Positions 13,769 through 28,163 of a stretch of 64,000 nt of DNA are shown here, in pieces. The position numbers were made by a program, and so were the translations under genes. Location: assembly GCF_905220365.1 (NCBI RefSeq), contig NC_061124.1, forward strand, positions 9,984,501-10,048,500, written 5' to 3'. Below the pieces are notes generated by a model. It ran no database searches, was not told the origin of the DNA, and saw only the letters and a program-made list of their open reading frames with translations. This stretch comes from Vanessa cardui (lineage: Eukaryota; Arthropoda; Insecta; Lepidoptera; Nymphalidae). Numbering within the stretch: position 1 is the stretch's first letter; each line of letters opens with the position of its first letter.

Positions 13769-16334
13769 CAGTTACTTCTTTTCGAGTCGAACGAGTTCCT
13801 GGGTCCAATTACGAAAAACCGGCAGAATAATATTATTGGGGTTTTCTGTTAACGAATTGGAGTGTTACAGTGTTGTCTTGGACTTCACCTAAATCAATTG
13901 GTCTTGAGCCTTATCACTCACTGGACATGCAGAGTTGGGTAGCCTTATTATATTTATTGCATTAAGAAAGTTCGGAAATAAAAATTGAGTCGGTTAGTAC
14001 TCAAACTTCTACACTCTAATCTAAGCAAATGCGCTGGTTAGTCTCGAATGAGAACAGTGGCCGTGGCCGGAATCGGTCAGGAGGATATCATATTTATGAT
14101 ACTGTATTCGTATCTTTTATCTTGACAATTTTTTCAAATGAAATATACTCAGATTTTAAAACATGTAAATTTATACATCGATATCCATCGTAGGTAATTA
14201 CAACTTAATTGCCAATCAATATAAATTCATAACATTAATAAAATTAACAATTACTTTAATTTGTGACTTCATTATGTTGTTCTTTAGTACAACGCTTGTT
14301 GCACAGATTACAGATAAAAAATGTCCAAACATGTGAGTATAAGTACATGTAATTAGCGTTCCATTCACTTCTTCATCTGTTATCTGAGTGCATTACTAAA
14401 TTATCCGACACTTAAAGGGGTCAAGTTCGTTTCGGACCACATTCTCGAGTGTTCCTTAACTCAATTAACTTCTCAGTGGCGCATGCGCACATATTTTTAA
14501 AGCAAAAATATTGTAACCAAATGGGTCATCGTCATGTCTTTATGGTATAACGTTGTGTTCAAAAGATACTTAACTAGCACAGTAAGATGCTTTAAACACA
14601 CACACACATACACTTCTGTCACTTATGCCTTTAGGCTAACTCACACTTATAAACAGAACAGAGCGATATATAGTTTTGATACTTGGCGATCAATAACTGG
14701 ATAGGAGGTTGGTATCCACGCCTACACGAATCTCTGCAACCGATTAAATACAATTATTCATATAATTACTTACTATATTCTCATTGAATTCCGTAATTAT
14801 TTTATAATTTATTCAACTATATTAATTTATACATTACGACAACTGTTCGCATTTACACGGCAGGTATTTATGTAAATGAAAATCATCTGACCGCAAAATG
14901 TCAACAAAAGAATCACAAGTAACTTAATCTGGCTGTGGTGGTTTGTCCTTGAACTCTGAAAAACTTCCTTTGAATAAATCCAATCTTTAAACGTAATTAC
15001 TTTTCACAGTTACGCTAGCGAGCCCTGAGAATTCATTCGAGTTTAAATTATCCATGGCTGTTTCACGCGTGTTTCATACGTTTGCTTATACGTACATAAC
15101 ATAATAAATAAATAACGAAGTGCATCGCATTCACTAAATACCTGTCAATTTATACGCAGTGGTTAACTTTTATGGTATGGTAACATTTCTGAGGGTCATC
15201 TGATAGAGATTATTTAGCATTTAGGAACCTTTCTTAAGTTTTAATGTGAAGATATTTTATTTAATCAAATGTAGGTCGTTTTTAAAAATAACGTTTAACG
15301 ACATAGAAATTCTGCGCATTTAGACTATTTACATATTTAGGTAGTGTTGCCGTGCAAAATAACTAAAGCAAACGAGACAACTTTACTACCTTGTGCGTTT
15401 GCGTGTGAGCTCGACACTCGCCAAACGTCATACTACTTTACTAGTATGTTAGTAACCAACAATAGAACACTATATTTTGGCGCCTTCTCAGTCTTGACAG
15501 TTCATCGCGATATTTAAATAAGCAAAGGCTGCGCATTATCCAGCCATATATGTGTATATCATCGTAAAAAAATAAAACCGTTCGGTTGACAATATTTCGA
15601 CCATTTAGAGTCTCGTGAAAAAGATTATAATATAATGTATTTACATTTTTACGATGACGGATAATGCTTCCCTTCCGTTTTAGGGGTCGGTCCTTCCTTG
15701 GAATTCAAGCTTGTTTGGTCAGGAAAATTTAACAGACAAGCGGGGTGACTTTCGCATTTATAATATTAATATAGAGTAATTAATGAAATAAATGCTAAAA
15801 ATAATGTAGTAATAAAAAACACACTATAGCACTAGTAACGTTTTAGTATTTAGAATTGGAATTATATAATGTACAGTAAGTTACCAATTAGCAAAGTTAT
15901 TGTTATTTAAAATGTTAATTAAAAAATGCAGCTCAAATCAGACGTATATATAAAACATATTGTTTTTTTTGTATATTTTTATAAACATAAAACATTCGTA
16001 CTTCACACATTTGTATGATCAGTTAAAGGTAAACTTACCTATTACTATTAAATATAAATATAAATTAAACAGTACAATGCGTAGGTAAAAAGTTTTGCAG
16101 GTAAAAATACAGTGGATTATATATTTCGTATTAGAATCTTGTTGCTTAAGTACCAACGTTTAATCCGTTGTAAAGTTTCAGCGTAGTAGTTACACAACTT
16201 GTGCCCTTTTTTTGATCTTGACATATGTTATTAAGTCAGTGACGTAAGCTTTTAATACATTAATAACACGGACCAACCTTTACCAATCTCACTACGTGAT
16301 CTTTCATACGCGACAGCTGATAATCGTAATATTA

Positions 16335-16640
16335 TAACTAGCGACCCGCCCCGGCTTCGCACGGGTGCAATACTGATTCTTAATATACTACAGACTTTAT
16401 TTGTTAACGACATCACATTGGAAACTTTTAAAATGATCAGTGTGTCTTTACTATATCGTCTATGTATTATATACTTTTGTATAAAATACTTACACAACAA
16501 AGTAAAGACACACCATCTTCCTCTCGAATGACTCTATCTATTAAAAAAACCTTATCAAAATCCATTGCGTAATTTTAAAGACCTAAGCATACATAGGAAC
16601 AGACAGCGGCAAGCGACTTTATTTTATACTATGTAATGAT
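16335..16640 (-). repeat. Interspersed repeat with 'cccggcttcgcacgggtg' end
   Basis: Related to 297-530 in opposite orientation. It begins 'cgacccgccccggcttcgca' on the plus strand and shares the blocks 'aatatactaca', 'catcacattggaaacttttaaaatgatc' (partly) and 'aaaatccattgcgtaatttt'. It is a non-coding remnant of uncertain class. Confidence 0.5.
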
Positions 16641-18694
16641 GATGATTGAAATTTGTTACTTTATTAAATTATCGATGAAAGATTTGCTTCCTATCCTGCT
16701 GGATATGCCATTTCCTATAAATTAATACGATACATGTAGGTTTCCTCACGACCGTAATATGAATGATGTATAACACTCAAAACGGTTCCAATTAACGGTT
16801 CTTGTACGGATTTGAATTTGGGATCGGGTAAGAACCCCGTACTTAATCGCCCAGGTACATAAACTCTGCTCTATTCATAAATGACAATTTCACGAAGAAA
16901 ACCCTGTTCCGTGAGTCATTTTATTTATGATAGTTATAGTATCCGTGTAATATTCCCACTACCGCATAAGGTTGTATGTAATAACGTTTAAGTTGCTTCT
17001 TAAATATAATGTAGTGTATAAACTCGAGTCGTAATAACAAGGTAACGAAACAGAACGAGGAGTAAAAAAAAAACCGCATCGTTTTATGAAAAATCACGCA
17101 GCTATTACAATACGAAGCCGATAAGAATTAATAAAACCGTTAAACTCATTATATATTATTTTTATCACACAGTCCCATTCCTACACGTGACGTTAATTGC
17201 AAATTTAACGCTGAATGCGTTCCATGCAGCCATCAATGAAAACATTAAGGAAACAAACAAACATAGTCAAGTGAACGTAAGTCGGCTAAAACAATATAAG
17301 GTTAATGTATTTGTCTTATGTTGGTCAATAGTGTAACTTAGTGGTGAGTACCGCCGAACAGTACGTACATTGTTCGCTCATTACTGAATAGGTAACGGGG
17401 TCCCGTCGAGCAAAGAATGAAAGTGTTTCATACGGTACTTCGACTAACTTCAATTTAACTAATGGTGCCAACATTTTGATTCATAGTTTGTTGACGTTTG
17501 TCGATGATCTAATATCATATCGATTCCATTATGATTGAGAGTAATGTTTACTGTAACACTTAATATCGGTAGTGGCATTATCAAGTATTTTCTTATCAAT
17601 GATTTTATCAAAGTTGGATGATGTTCAAGTTTGATATGAACATCCTATAACCTCTTATAAATCCTATAAACGGAGCGCATATAACGTTTTAAATTAAACT
17701 TGTATACGTTCAGGATTACAAACCATGAACGTACATATTTGTACACAACGCAAGGTTTCGAGATGTAGGAATAATACACAAGTATATGAGTTCATTAACA
17801 TTTAAAAAAAAAACTTGTCACGACTCATTTGTCATTCGGCACATTCAAATTTTGAATGGGATTGATAAAATTTTAGTGTGTATGCCAATAACAGTTAACA
17901 GACATTACAACGCAAAAATCATTGACAAGTAATACATCTATTGCGTTAACAATCAAAACAGCAAAGGGTGCCTTCATTATAGAAATTAAATGTTTTTGTA
18001 CTTTCAATATGGAATGTAAAATATTACTATTGTAAAATATTTCTTTTAAACTTTCACAGAATGAATGAATGAATAAAATACTTAATTAAAATACGATCTG
18101 TTGTGTACATAGATCTATAATAACATAATAATGAATATAGGATTTATATTTTGTACAAATATATATTATCTGTATAATTTATTATGCACCTGTCATCTCG
18201 AGTGACACACATCGCAAAAGCGCGGGAAAACAGGATTTATAAAAATTAAAAATGAGCGCGCGATGAAGACTAGTTGAGTGCCCAGTGACCTAATATTGAA
18301 TTTTAATATCCATTTAATCTATTCGGTAAATCGACCTTTGATGTGAACATTACACGATTAATTTTTATTTATAAATCTCATACACAAAAAGTATCATACG
18401 ATATAGTTACAGTCGGCTATATAAATTAAATCTAGTACTGTCAAGGGAGGCAGAATATAGCAATCTGATGACACCTCATTTGTCAAAAGCGACGGCTATA
18501 AATTTGACGGATACGGTGTCAAAATACGTTTTTGAAAGGGTACGACAATTAAGATAAGATTTTTTTGCAAACGGCCTGAATACTGTGTCGCATTTTACAT
18601 TAACTAGTATAATGCCCGGCTTGCGTTACATATATGCGTCCTCTTAAGTATCGCCCGCGGTTTAGCTCTCGTTTTAGGAATTGGTCGTTAGGTG

Positions 18695-18939
18695 TTGGTG
18701 GTAGGACTTTGTGCAAGCCCGTCTGGGTAGGTACTTCCCACTCATCAGTTATTCTACCGCCAAACAACAGTACTCAGTATTGTTGTGTTCCGGTTTGAAG
18801 GGTGAGTGAGCCAGTGTAAGTACAGGCACAAGGGACATAATATCTTAGTGCAAAAGGTTGGTGGCGCATTGACGATTTAAGGAATAGTTAATATTTCTTA
18901 CAGCGTCATTGCCTATGGGTAATGATGATAAAAAAAAAA
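18695..18939 (+). repeat. Family A SINE-like element, 3' part deleted
   Basis: It begins ttggtggtaggactttgtgc and follows the family A sequence to 'gcctatgggtaatgatgata'. A short A-run comes next, but the usual terminal block containing 'gtggcccatatgctcgtcc' is missing. Confidence 0.85.
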
Positions 18940-19378
18940 CATAAAAATAACCTATGTCCTTAGAGTTCATGTTAGCTAAACTTCGTTCGGTTTAGTTGTT
19001 TGACCGTAACGCAGTAACAGACAGAAAGAGTTACTTTCGCATTTATAATATTAGTATAGTTTAGTATAGACATCGTCCGTGTCAATTGTACCTATACTGA
19101 ATTTCATGGCGATCAGTCCAAACGTTGTATATACATATTATTTAATGTGTTACAGCGACATCTAGAGGTAAGCGGATTGTATAAAAACCTTCTTAATAAA
19201 ACAATACACATATAAAAATAATTCTTAAACTCTAGTTATATGAATCGTTATAAGATAAACAATGAAACATGCTTCACACTTTATGTCTTTAATTAATAAA
19301 TGTAGGTATATCGGATATATAAAATATTGTATCGTAAGTGCAGTCAGTGCAGTAATCTATCACCTTATCGGAAGTAAT

Positions 19379-19685
19379 TTTTTTTTTTTTTTTTTTTTTA
19401 TGGTATAGGTTGGTGGACGAGCATATGGGCCACCTGATGGTAAGTGGTCACCATCGCCCATAGACATTAACGCTGTAAGAATTATTAACTATTCCTTACA
19501 TCGTCAATGTGCCACCAACCTTGGGAATTAAGATGTTATGTCCCTTGTGCCTGTAGTTACACTGGCTCACTCACCCTTCAGACCGGAACACAACAATACT
19601 GAATACTGTTGTTTGGCGGTAGAATAACTGATGAGTGGGTGGTACCTACCCAGACGGGCTTGCACAAAGCCCTACCACCAAGTAA
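19379..19685 (-). repeat. Family A SINE-like element with long poly(T) on the plus strand
   Basis: A T-run of about 20 bases precedes 'atggtataggttggtggacg'. The copy runs to 'gccctaccaccaagtaaac' and is followed by a short ctaata tandem repeat (about 19686-19712). It is antiparallel to the copy 450 bp to its left at 18695-18939, so the two form an inverted pair. Confidence 0.88.
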
Positions 19686-21047
19686 ACTAATACTAATACT
19701 AATACTAATAAAACTAAAAAGTCATAAGTACTGAAAACAATGAAGTCATTTACGACAATATTTCCTTAAACATATAATTATTCATGAATAACATATTTAA
19801 TATTCTTAGTGAATATTCAGAATATACCATAAACGTTTCAGTTCTATTTATAAATTCATTACTCCGCGTAACGTAAATGTAAATTAACGAAGGATAACGA
19901 TGTTTATTAAACAGCATCCAGCTGCGAGTCATCTGCCGCCTTCGGTGCATTTGTTTACCATTCACTACAACGCCAAGGTCAGAAGGTGCAGCGTTTAATA
20001 ACAATTTCATATATCTATAACCTTCGATGACCTTCACACATTAAAACTTTTATGTGAGTCACTATCGAATTTGTAAAATGAAATGCGACCTGTACAATTT
20101 TATCAGGCTGTCAAAATGCCAATGGAAAACGTGTTAAGTTGCGTTTCCACTGGAACAAAACGACAAACTGTTTGTATCTCGCCAAAAGCTGTGCTATAAA
20201 TTTCTTCCTCCATCTTTGATGTATACCGATTAAAAATAAAAAAAAACAATGTTCGATATTTAATTTAAAATTGTTGACATCTTCGTGTAATTACAGAAAC
20301 TTGACAGCAACGCATATTGATGGCATTAAAATTGGCAATTTTCTTATTGCAAAGACACGGCATAATGTAACAGCTTTCAACGAGCCGTGTAAATCAAAAT
20401 AATCGCTCTAGTCAATACATACGCACCATAATTGCCCTCGCTGCTGATTTACGAGCGCAACCACAAAAGTTAAATTTATATCATTTTTATTTATTTTTAT
20501 AGCTCTTACCATATTAGCTGCAAATTACAATAAATAGCTAAATACATTACAAATAATAACGTTAACACATATAAAGAAATTCAGTTCATAATTCAGACAC
20601 AAAATATAATAACATATCGTATTAAATAAAATTATATACTCAATATTTTTAATACAAAACTTAATCGTCGTTTTAAATGTCATTACATACATCAAAAGCA
20701 AAATCAAAACAGATTGCAACCATGAGACTTGTTACGAAGGAAGCAGATGGGCGTAACAACACATTTTATTATTTTCATTCAATGACATGACATTGCCTTC
20801 CCGGCTGATTCCGACACTCGAAGCTCGAAAAAGTGCTAAGACACTTCAATTCACTTTTGTTTTCTGTGAGAGCATTCTCGACGTTCATCTTGCACCGAGC
20901 TTTGCACTGCATAGATCATTGTTATGTATGATCGCTAAAACTCTAAGATTCCAGTTTACTTTATCGCCGAGTATCTTCCAACTTTTTGATCGATGTCTGA
21001 CGTGATGGCCTCAATCGTCCAGGGCGTGGATCGTCTTCAATCGATTA

Positions 21048-21106
21048 TTTTAACAGTCCATGCCACTTGTAAATCATGGTTTTACAAGTGGCATGGACTA
21101 TTAAAA
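21048..21106. repeat. Near-perfect hairpin, ~26-bp stem
   Basis: Bases 21055-21073 (agtccatgccacttgtaaa) are the exact reverse complement of 21081-21099, with the 7-base loop tcatggt. Pairing extends outward to about 21048 and 21106 with one mismatch. No known element boundary is visible around it. Confidence 0.85.
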
Positions 21107-22319
21107 CAAACAATTAAACCAACTTGCATAAACAGCTCCCATCTCTTTATAGTTTCGGCTTCTATGGTGCTATCTTCAATTTTCTTCATTACTGCATTAG
21201 GGCATCTCATATTCGGATAGTTTGTCAAATTTATTAACGTACATACATCATAGGGTTAAAACTTGAGATAGTTACGTACTGATAAATATTTTTTTACAAT
21301 TATAGGACAAAGCATGTATAAGTGGTACCCTTTCCATTTAATTTTTGATCGTTTAAAACTGTTTTGTGTAATGATTCAAGTGTCTTAATTTAAATATAAT
21401 ATGATCGAGCGTTATACGGTTCAAGAGAGCAATGACAACGCGTTCTGTACAAACATTTCACGTTATCTTGATAAGTTTGCTTGCTTCCAGTATTAAAACA
21501 AACAAGACTTCCGAGAAGAAAGATAGTTGAACGTTTACGTGAACTAGCTAACAAGGTAAAATATTTTAAAATACGAGTAATTATGTCTATAAAAGTCTAT
21601 AAAATTGGTTGCTTTATTATAAAGTTGCAGTCTATACTTATAGAATCTTGGTAATACAACCTGCCTTAAAGATTGCATTATATAGGTATTTTCCAGTAAC
21701 GGAAGTAGTAGATGGTGATCGAATAATTTACTTTTCTTGTTATTCATATACTTATTTATGAACAAGGCTGCATACACCTACATCATCGTTGAGATAATAA
21801 ATTGTATTACATTCAAATATTTATTTATATGCTATTTGAACTTAATTTAATGAAATATTTATATAGTTACGTATTATGTCAAATATATACAATACGCTTA
21901 TTTATGATTATGACTGCTTATTTTAAACATTTTTGCAATTTAAAAAAATATAAGTAAATTGGTCTATTCCTATGCATAACATGATCCGATCCACCTCTAT
22001 GTTACAACATACAAAGTATCATTTATTACAAAATTAAACAAGGAAACAATAAAGATTTAAATAATCAGTATGACGTTTATTTCATTCAAGAACTATGAAA
22101 TACTTATATATAGCGGGTTTTACAAAATATACGACATAATATATAGATAGAAAAAACCGTGTTATTGATATAAATGAAAATAAGCAAAATAACAACACGC
22201 ATCACGCATCATAGATTAAAAATTTGGTACATTAAAGTATATATAGTCGCTGGAAGGAACTCTGGTTTTTCTAACGTTGAAGGTAGGCATCATAATAAAT
22301 GTATGTATGTAAAACTGAC

Positions 22320-22455
22320 ATCGTTTCTTCCCATTTTAAGGGAGAGTTCGCCAATGAATTACAGACACGGGGGACAAAACTTCTCCTAATTCCGAAGGTT
22401 GGTAGCGCATTTACGGAATGCTTAATTTTTCTTACACCGCCATTTTTTGTGGTAC
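22320..22455 (+). repeat. Old, degraded family A copy
   Basis: The blocks 'ggttggtagcgcatttacgg' and 'ttcttacaccgccattttt' match the family A order (ggttggtggcgcattgacg..., ttcttacagcgtcattg) with many differences. Confidence 0.6.
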
Positions 22456-23967
22456 TTGTTTGTCAGTATGTTATAAATAAATTAAAAATATGTGCAAAAA
22501 AAATCTCATCCTCCTGTCATCGAACAAAGACCTACTGAAATATAAACGGTAAGTTTCTTTTATGACGTGTGACCTTTGACCTTTTGCGTAACTGTATTCA
22601 AACACGAATACCAATAATTCGATATTTAAATTTAAAATTAAAAAAAAAAAAACCTTATATTGTTTTAGCGTTAACATTTTAAAATATAAAACCATTGTTA
22701 GCTAACAGACGAAGTCGCTTGAAACAAGTTTTAATATAATTTGAAGTTTTTTCAGCCAAACAACTAAAGTACTCGTAGTATATATCGTGGAAATGTATAG
22801 CTTTCTTTTGGCTTCATTCTAATTAAGTTATATTGTTGAAGATAACTTATAGCTGGCGTAAACCTTGATAATGACGTAGGTTTTATTTTCATACTAATTA
22901 TTTATGGCCAGTATTAATAAGATAAATTTAAATCATGTAAAGAGGTCGACATTTAATTTCATTTACAACTTTTTTTATAAATCGCTAATTATCCGTTTAG
23001 AGTATTATGTGGAGGTCGAAATGGGTCAACGTTTCCAAATCGTTTTCTCTCATATACCTACTTTTTCTGTAATATTAATGCGAGCGAATACATTTTTTTA
23101 AAATTAAATCTGCTGTAACTCACAAACGACATTACACTGAGAACTGACGGACACTTCGACTAATGTCACAAGGTTAAAATTTTGTGTACATTGGTTTTCA
23201 TACTGGTTTAATAAGTAAATCATACAATATTACGTGCTTGTGTGTATCTACTAAGTATATATGATGTATGTATAATTGTATATACATTAGCGTATTATGT
23301 TTGTATACGGTCATTAAAATAACGACGATTCCAAAGTGCTTGTGAGTGCCTACTTGTATTACGTATAATTAGGTTTTCATTTTTCTTCCCATTTAATATG
23401 ATACGTCTGACCTGATAACAAATAAGCTCGTCTACTACACGCGGGGTCCTAATTATGTTAACAAGATTACTGTAATTAGTTTGGCCCAAGTTCCAAGTTT
23501 ATTATAAGCTTAAAGCAGAAGCAATTATCACGAACTGTATGACTTTATAAAGCAATTTTTATTGCACTATAAATATACGTACCACGAAAACGTAAAGTTA
23601 AAAGATCAGTTTACAAAAAACAATATCTTAAAATAAGATTTCAATTCAAATAGTCCCGATAGAACGAAAGGGTTGCCTGTACTTGACACGGCATTGTGGT
23701 CGCTTACACGAATTAATTAATACTTGTTTCGAAACAAAACTTTTCTGCCTATCGTCCAACAATTGAGGAACTTTAATGAGTTTCCCGGTCTATATAAACG
23801 TAAGTATTTACTTTACTAAGACTAGAGTAAGCAATTCCAACTTTCAAAACTTAAAATAATGAAACTTATACTATAACAATATTATGTAACATAAGTATAC
23901 CTAAAAGTTCACTTTTGTCGTATATTTTCACATGTGTATTGAAATTGACCGAGGACAAAAATGAAGA

Positions 23968-24215
23968 ACCGAGATGGCCCAGTAGTTAGAACGATTGCAT
24001 CTTAACTGACGACTACTACTTCAATTCTAACCTGTTTGAACCATTATATTTCCATATGCTTAATTTAAGTTTATACCACATCTCGTGTTAGCGATGAAGG
24101 AAACACATAGAGGAAACCTACGTGTGTCTAATTTCAAGAAAATTTCACGACAGTTGTATCAACCCAACCACAACCGAACAGCATGGCAGAATTAGCTCCA
24201 AAACTTCTCAAAGTG
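23968..24215 (+). repeat. Old, degraded family B SINE
   Basis: It begins accgagatggcccagtagtt and contains 'catctcgtgttagcgatgaagg', matching the family B order. The B box and tail are badly eroded. Confidence 0.7.
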
Positions 24216-24631
24216 AGACGAGGATATATCTCTACTATATGCAACTGTTATTATTCCATTTTCTTCAACCTACACATTGCATTATTTACACCATATATCC
24301 TCTGATCTACTAAGATATGATTGAAATAGAATCCCTTTTAGTAGCAAGCCTGATCTAATTAGTGTAAATCGATAAATAATATTCACTGCGGAATGTTACC
24401 AGTCTTTACTATAATAGTTAATGCAGAATGTTACTGGCATTTTCTAGTAATGATGTTATAAATGCGAAAGTTCTATACTTCTAAAGAACTGAGGACATAT
24501 TGACATCGTTATTGTGGTAATTGTACAACAATTATATTTATTTTTAATTTAATTTATATTTTATAGCTTTAAACTAGAATTATAGCCTTAAACTAGAATT
24601 TTATGTCATTTCGCTAAGCGTAATTGCAAAT

Positions 24632-24865
24632 TATGGTAAGTGGTCAACACTGACCATATGTATTGGTACTGAAAGAAATATCAATTTAAATTAATAATTT
24701 CTCATATAACCAATGCGCCATCCATGGGAATTTGGGAATCTGGCGCACTAAGCCCTTCAAATCGTAACACAACAATACTTTGTAATCGTATAACTGCTTG
24801 ACAGCTGAGTATTAATGACCTCCTAACCTACCCATGCCCTCTTACACAAATCCCTACCCGTGAAT
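24632..24865 (-). repeat. Old, degraded family A copy
   Basis: The plus strand reads 'atggtaagtggtcaacactg', then 'ccaatgcgccatccatggga', then 'aacacaacaatactt'. These blocks occur in the family A order on the minus strand with many substitutions. Confidence 0.65.
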
Positions 24866-26539
24866 ATTTTTTATCTAATGTCTAGAAAAAATGCTGACGT
24901 AATACAAAAACATATACATAGAGAATTTCAAGAAACTAGCAAATTTATAAATAATTACTATCCCCGGTAAATATGTGAATATATTTCTAACTTTCAATAA
25001 TGTGTGAAAGACGAACCTTATAAATAACAAGTATGAAACTACGCGAAAGACAGAGGCATAATAGTTAATATTTAAAACAAAACTTTTTTAGTCAATTATC
25101 GTCCACATAACCATGTCACAAAACTAATAGATATAGCTAGAAGATCGCGTCTTCGTTATTCCTAACAATTACCTAATAAAATCAATGAGATTTAGCTCAA
25201 AACTTAACGACGATTGACATTAAAACATTGCATTCATTAATTTTTAATTTGATCTTACACTTAAATTTCCAGAAATTTCTACCAAAAAGAAATAATTAAA
25301 TAACGTTGATGGAATAAATGTTAAAAACAATACATACCCAATAAATCCAAAAAAATTCATCCGTAAAACTAGAACGTACTTTTAAATAACAAACATTTTT
25401 AAACACAAATTAACACATAACAATATATCTGGTTATTACTCCATTAAATTAAACATAATATCAATCAGCTTCAGTATAACTTATCGACTGATTTAAAACA
25501 TTATCTCGTACACGTAGCTCATTTTGCGTCGCGATAGTAATTATTACCTGTGTCTTATCAATATCATCAATATATTTGAAACTTCGAATTTATAAATCAC
25601 AAAAAATGATCTCTTCATGTACACCGACCACAGAGATACGTTATTATTCAAAGTCCATAATTATTATTTCGTAATTACAATGTCTCTGTAACCATAAATA
25701 TAATAATGTCATGTCCTGTATACTGCCTATGAAACTAATTCTCTAAGGACTAGTCTTAATATTCAAACGAAATCTGCAGGCAGGCTTCTAGAAGTTCGAA
25801 ACCAGAGCCTTAATACTTCGCCTATGGTTAGACTTCATATATTAGTAACAATAGTTCTACTGTTACATGAAGATCATCTCTCATCTTGATGTAGCGGTTT
25901 CGAATTGAACACGCCACCCTGTTCCAATGCCTTAGGTAGTAGAATTTCATCCGACAAACGCCGGTTTTCGTACACACATTAAGTTATGCAGCGGGTTTTC
26001 TTTATTTTCATTAATCTTTATCACCTGACATTGCCTTTTATGACATATTATGGCTAAAAATATATATGAATCTCAAAGATTAATTATTTCCGAGAACACT
26101 TATCCTTATCAATGACTTCCTACATTCAGTCATGTACGAATTATTTTATTAAAAACTAAAAAACACTAATCTTTAAAACCGACTGTGCATTGCATGCAAT
26201 TTCAATTAATTTAATTGATATGTTATTTCTACTAAATCTAGATAAGACTTTTGATCTATTTTAAGATTGATTTTAATGTTACATTAAACGGTATTTGTAA
26301 ACAATTTGAAGTAATAAAATGTATACGAGCCGCATATGGAGATCTGTTTATTACATTTCGGTTCTTAGTTGTTTACAAAATATGTCTGGAGCACTTAATT
26401 CTATCGAATTTATTGCAATAGTAGTTAAAATCATTACTTCTTAGTTCCGTCTGTGAAGTGTGAACTGAGGACGCGTGACTAACAAACTCGGAACTGTAGC
26501 CTGAATGAACCCTTATCCTATTTCAACAACAACAACAAC

Positions 26540-26816
26540 AGCCTGTAAATTCCCACTACTGAGCTAAAGGCCCCCTCTCCCTTTGAGGAGAAGGTTTGGA
26601 ACATATTCCATCACGCTGTTTCAATGCGGGTTGGTGGAATAGACATGTGGCAGAATTTCTATGAAATTTGTCACATGCAGGTTTCCTTACGATGTTTTCC
26701 TTCACCGCTGAGCACGAGATGAATTATAAAGACAAATTATTAATATATAATAACAAATTATTAAGCAATCATCGGTTAAGATGCACGCGTTCTAACCACT
26801 GGGCCATCACGACTCC
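26540..26816 (-). repeat. tRNA-derived SINE (family B)
   Basis: The plus strand begins agcctgtaaattcccactac and ends 'ccactgggccatcacgactc', the reverse of the family head. The tRNA-like region is partly deleted, since the block with the B box is shortened. A (caa)n run lies directly beside its 3' end at 26523-26539. Confidence 0.85.
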
Positions 26817-26979
26817 TTATACTATTTGCTTTCTGTTTATTTTTCAACGGACGAACAAAGGATTTCTAACCGACCTATGACATGTAGGTAATACCATAAC
26901 GCTATCATTACAACAAATCTCAATCACATATATTGTTATAAACATATATATATACTAATATAATAACATCAAAGTAACT

Positions 26980-27130
26980 CTGTCTGTCACTTTTTCAAGA
27001 CCAAACCAATGAACTGTTTTTGATGAAATTTGTTATGAAGCAAACTTGAACTCCAACAAAGGACATATGCTACTTTTTTACCTAACACATAATAACCAAC
27101 CTCTAAAACACGAGCGAAGCCGCGGAAATT
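26980..27130 (+). repeat. Lepidopteran repeat fragment ending 'gcgaagccgcgg'
   Basis: The sequence around 'ccaatgaactgtttttgatg' and 'gagcgaagccgcgg' resembles 63486-63630, which has 'cattaaaccgaattttatga' and 'gagagggaagccacgg'. Both look like the same old non-coding repeat. Confidence 0.4.
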
Positions 27131-28163
27131 ATGGATATTATAAGTTTTTACTCTTAAAAAAATATATCAAAATTGGTCCACCTAGTGAAAAGTTATGAGG
27201 TAAGAAACATAAACAAAAAATACAGACGAATTGATAACCTTTTTGAAGTCGGTTGAAAAGAGGATGCACTGGATTCCTTTTATATGGGAATAGACAGTAA
27301 TATAACAGTATCAAATGTATACATCCCTTTACCCACATGTGGTTGATATTCCCCACATTCCCTCATTATATCTCCTTAAACTAATGAGCACGAGAATATT
27401 GTTAAATGCAATGGTCTCTCGATTTTAATCCGGGACTATCACTTCTTCATCAAAATGTTTCATCAATATGGTTATTCGAACATCGGATCATTATCTCGGT
27501 ATTTTTGTGCATGAAAAAAAAAATTGTTCTCTCATGAAAACTATTATATAAAAGTAAACTATATATTACATATTTTTAAACGTTTTCTTTATTACTGTTT
27601 ATATGTTATGAGTGAGATTCAAAATGCATTGTAAAACACTACGACTACCATAGGTTTAGTTCGACTTTATTAAAACATCGCTATAAAATACTAAAAAGGC
27701 TGCGTATACAACGAGGATTAATGTTAAAACAAGCTAGTCGCAATGAAATTAATAAATTCTAAAACAAATCTCTCTTCCAGCTAAACGTATAACATTTAAC
27801 AACAATACGTATGGAAATCTGTTTATTCTATTTGGCTATTGGCTACGTAATAGCTAAAGATTATATTTTTATCACTATATATGGCAGACAGTCATCTCAA
27901 ACATCGATCACATTTTACAATACACTTAATTCGACGAGTATATTAGTTTTATCCGCAGACTATATCCGACATAATACCCAAATGATATGGATTCAATCCG
28001 CAATGCATGCAGTAATTACACTATACCAACTGGATATACCAATTGTGCTTTAACTCAACGTTTTATCAATAAATGACGTAAATGCATCCTATTAGGACCT
28101 TGTTAAATAAGTACAAGAAAATCCCCTCGATACTCTTACAAGCACAGTAGTGCGCAGTAAGCA

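Larger units (their letters stand above)
10331..28163. other. Long AT-rich non-coding stretch with dispersed repeats
   Basis: No supported gene over about 18 kb. It holds SINE copies (11492, 13473, 18695, 19379, 22320, 23968, 24632, 26540), lepidopteran repeat fragments near 12600-12800, 15700-15780, 16335-16640, 19000-19110 and 26980-27130, a strong hairpin at 21048-21106, and simple repeats. If the exons at 2.6 and 33 kb belong to one gene, this is intron. Confidence 0.45.

Noticed and set aside
20787..21220. Two overlapping plus-strand frames around the hairpin
   Set aside because: No recognisable protein motif, no splice logic, and the hairpin itself lies in one of them. Could be a dead transposon but this cannot be supported.
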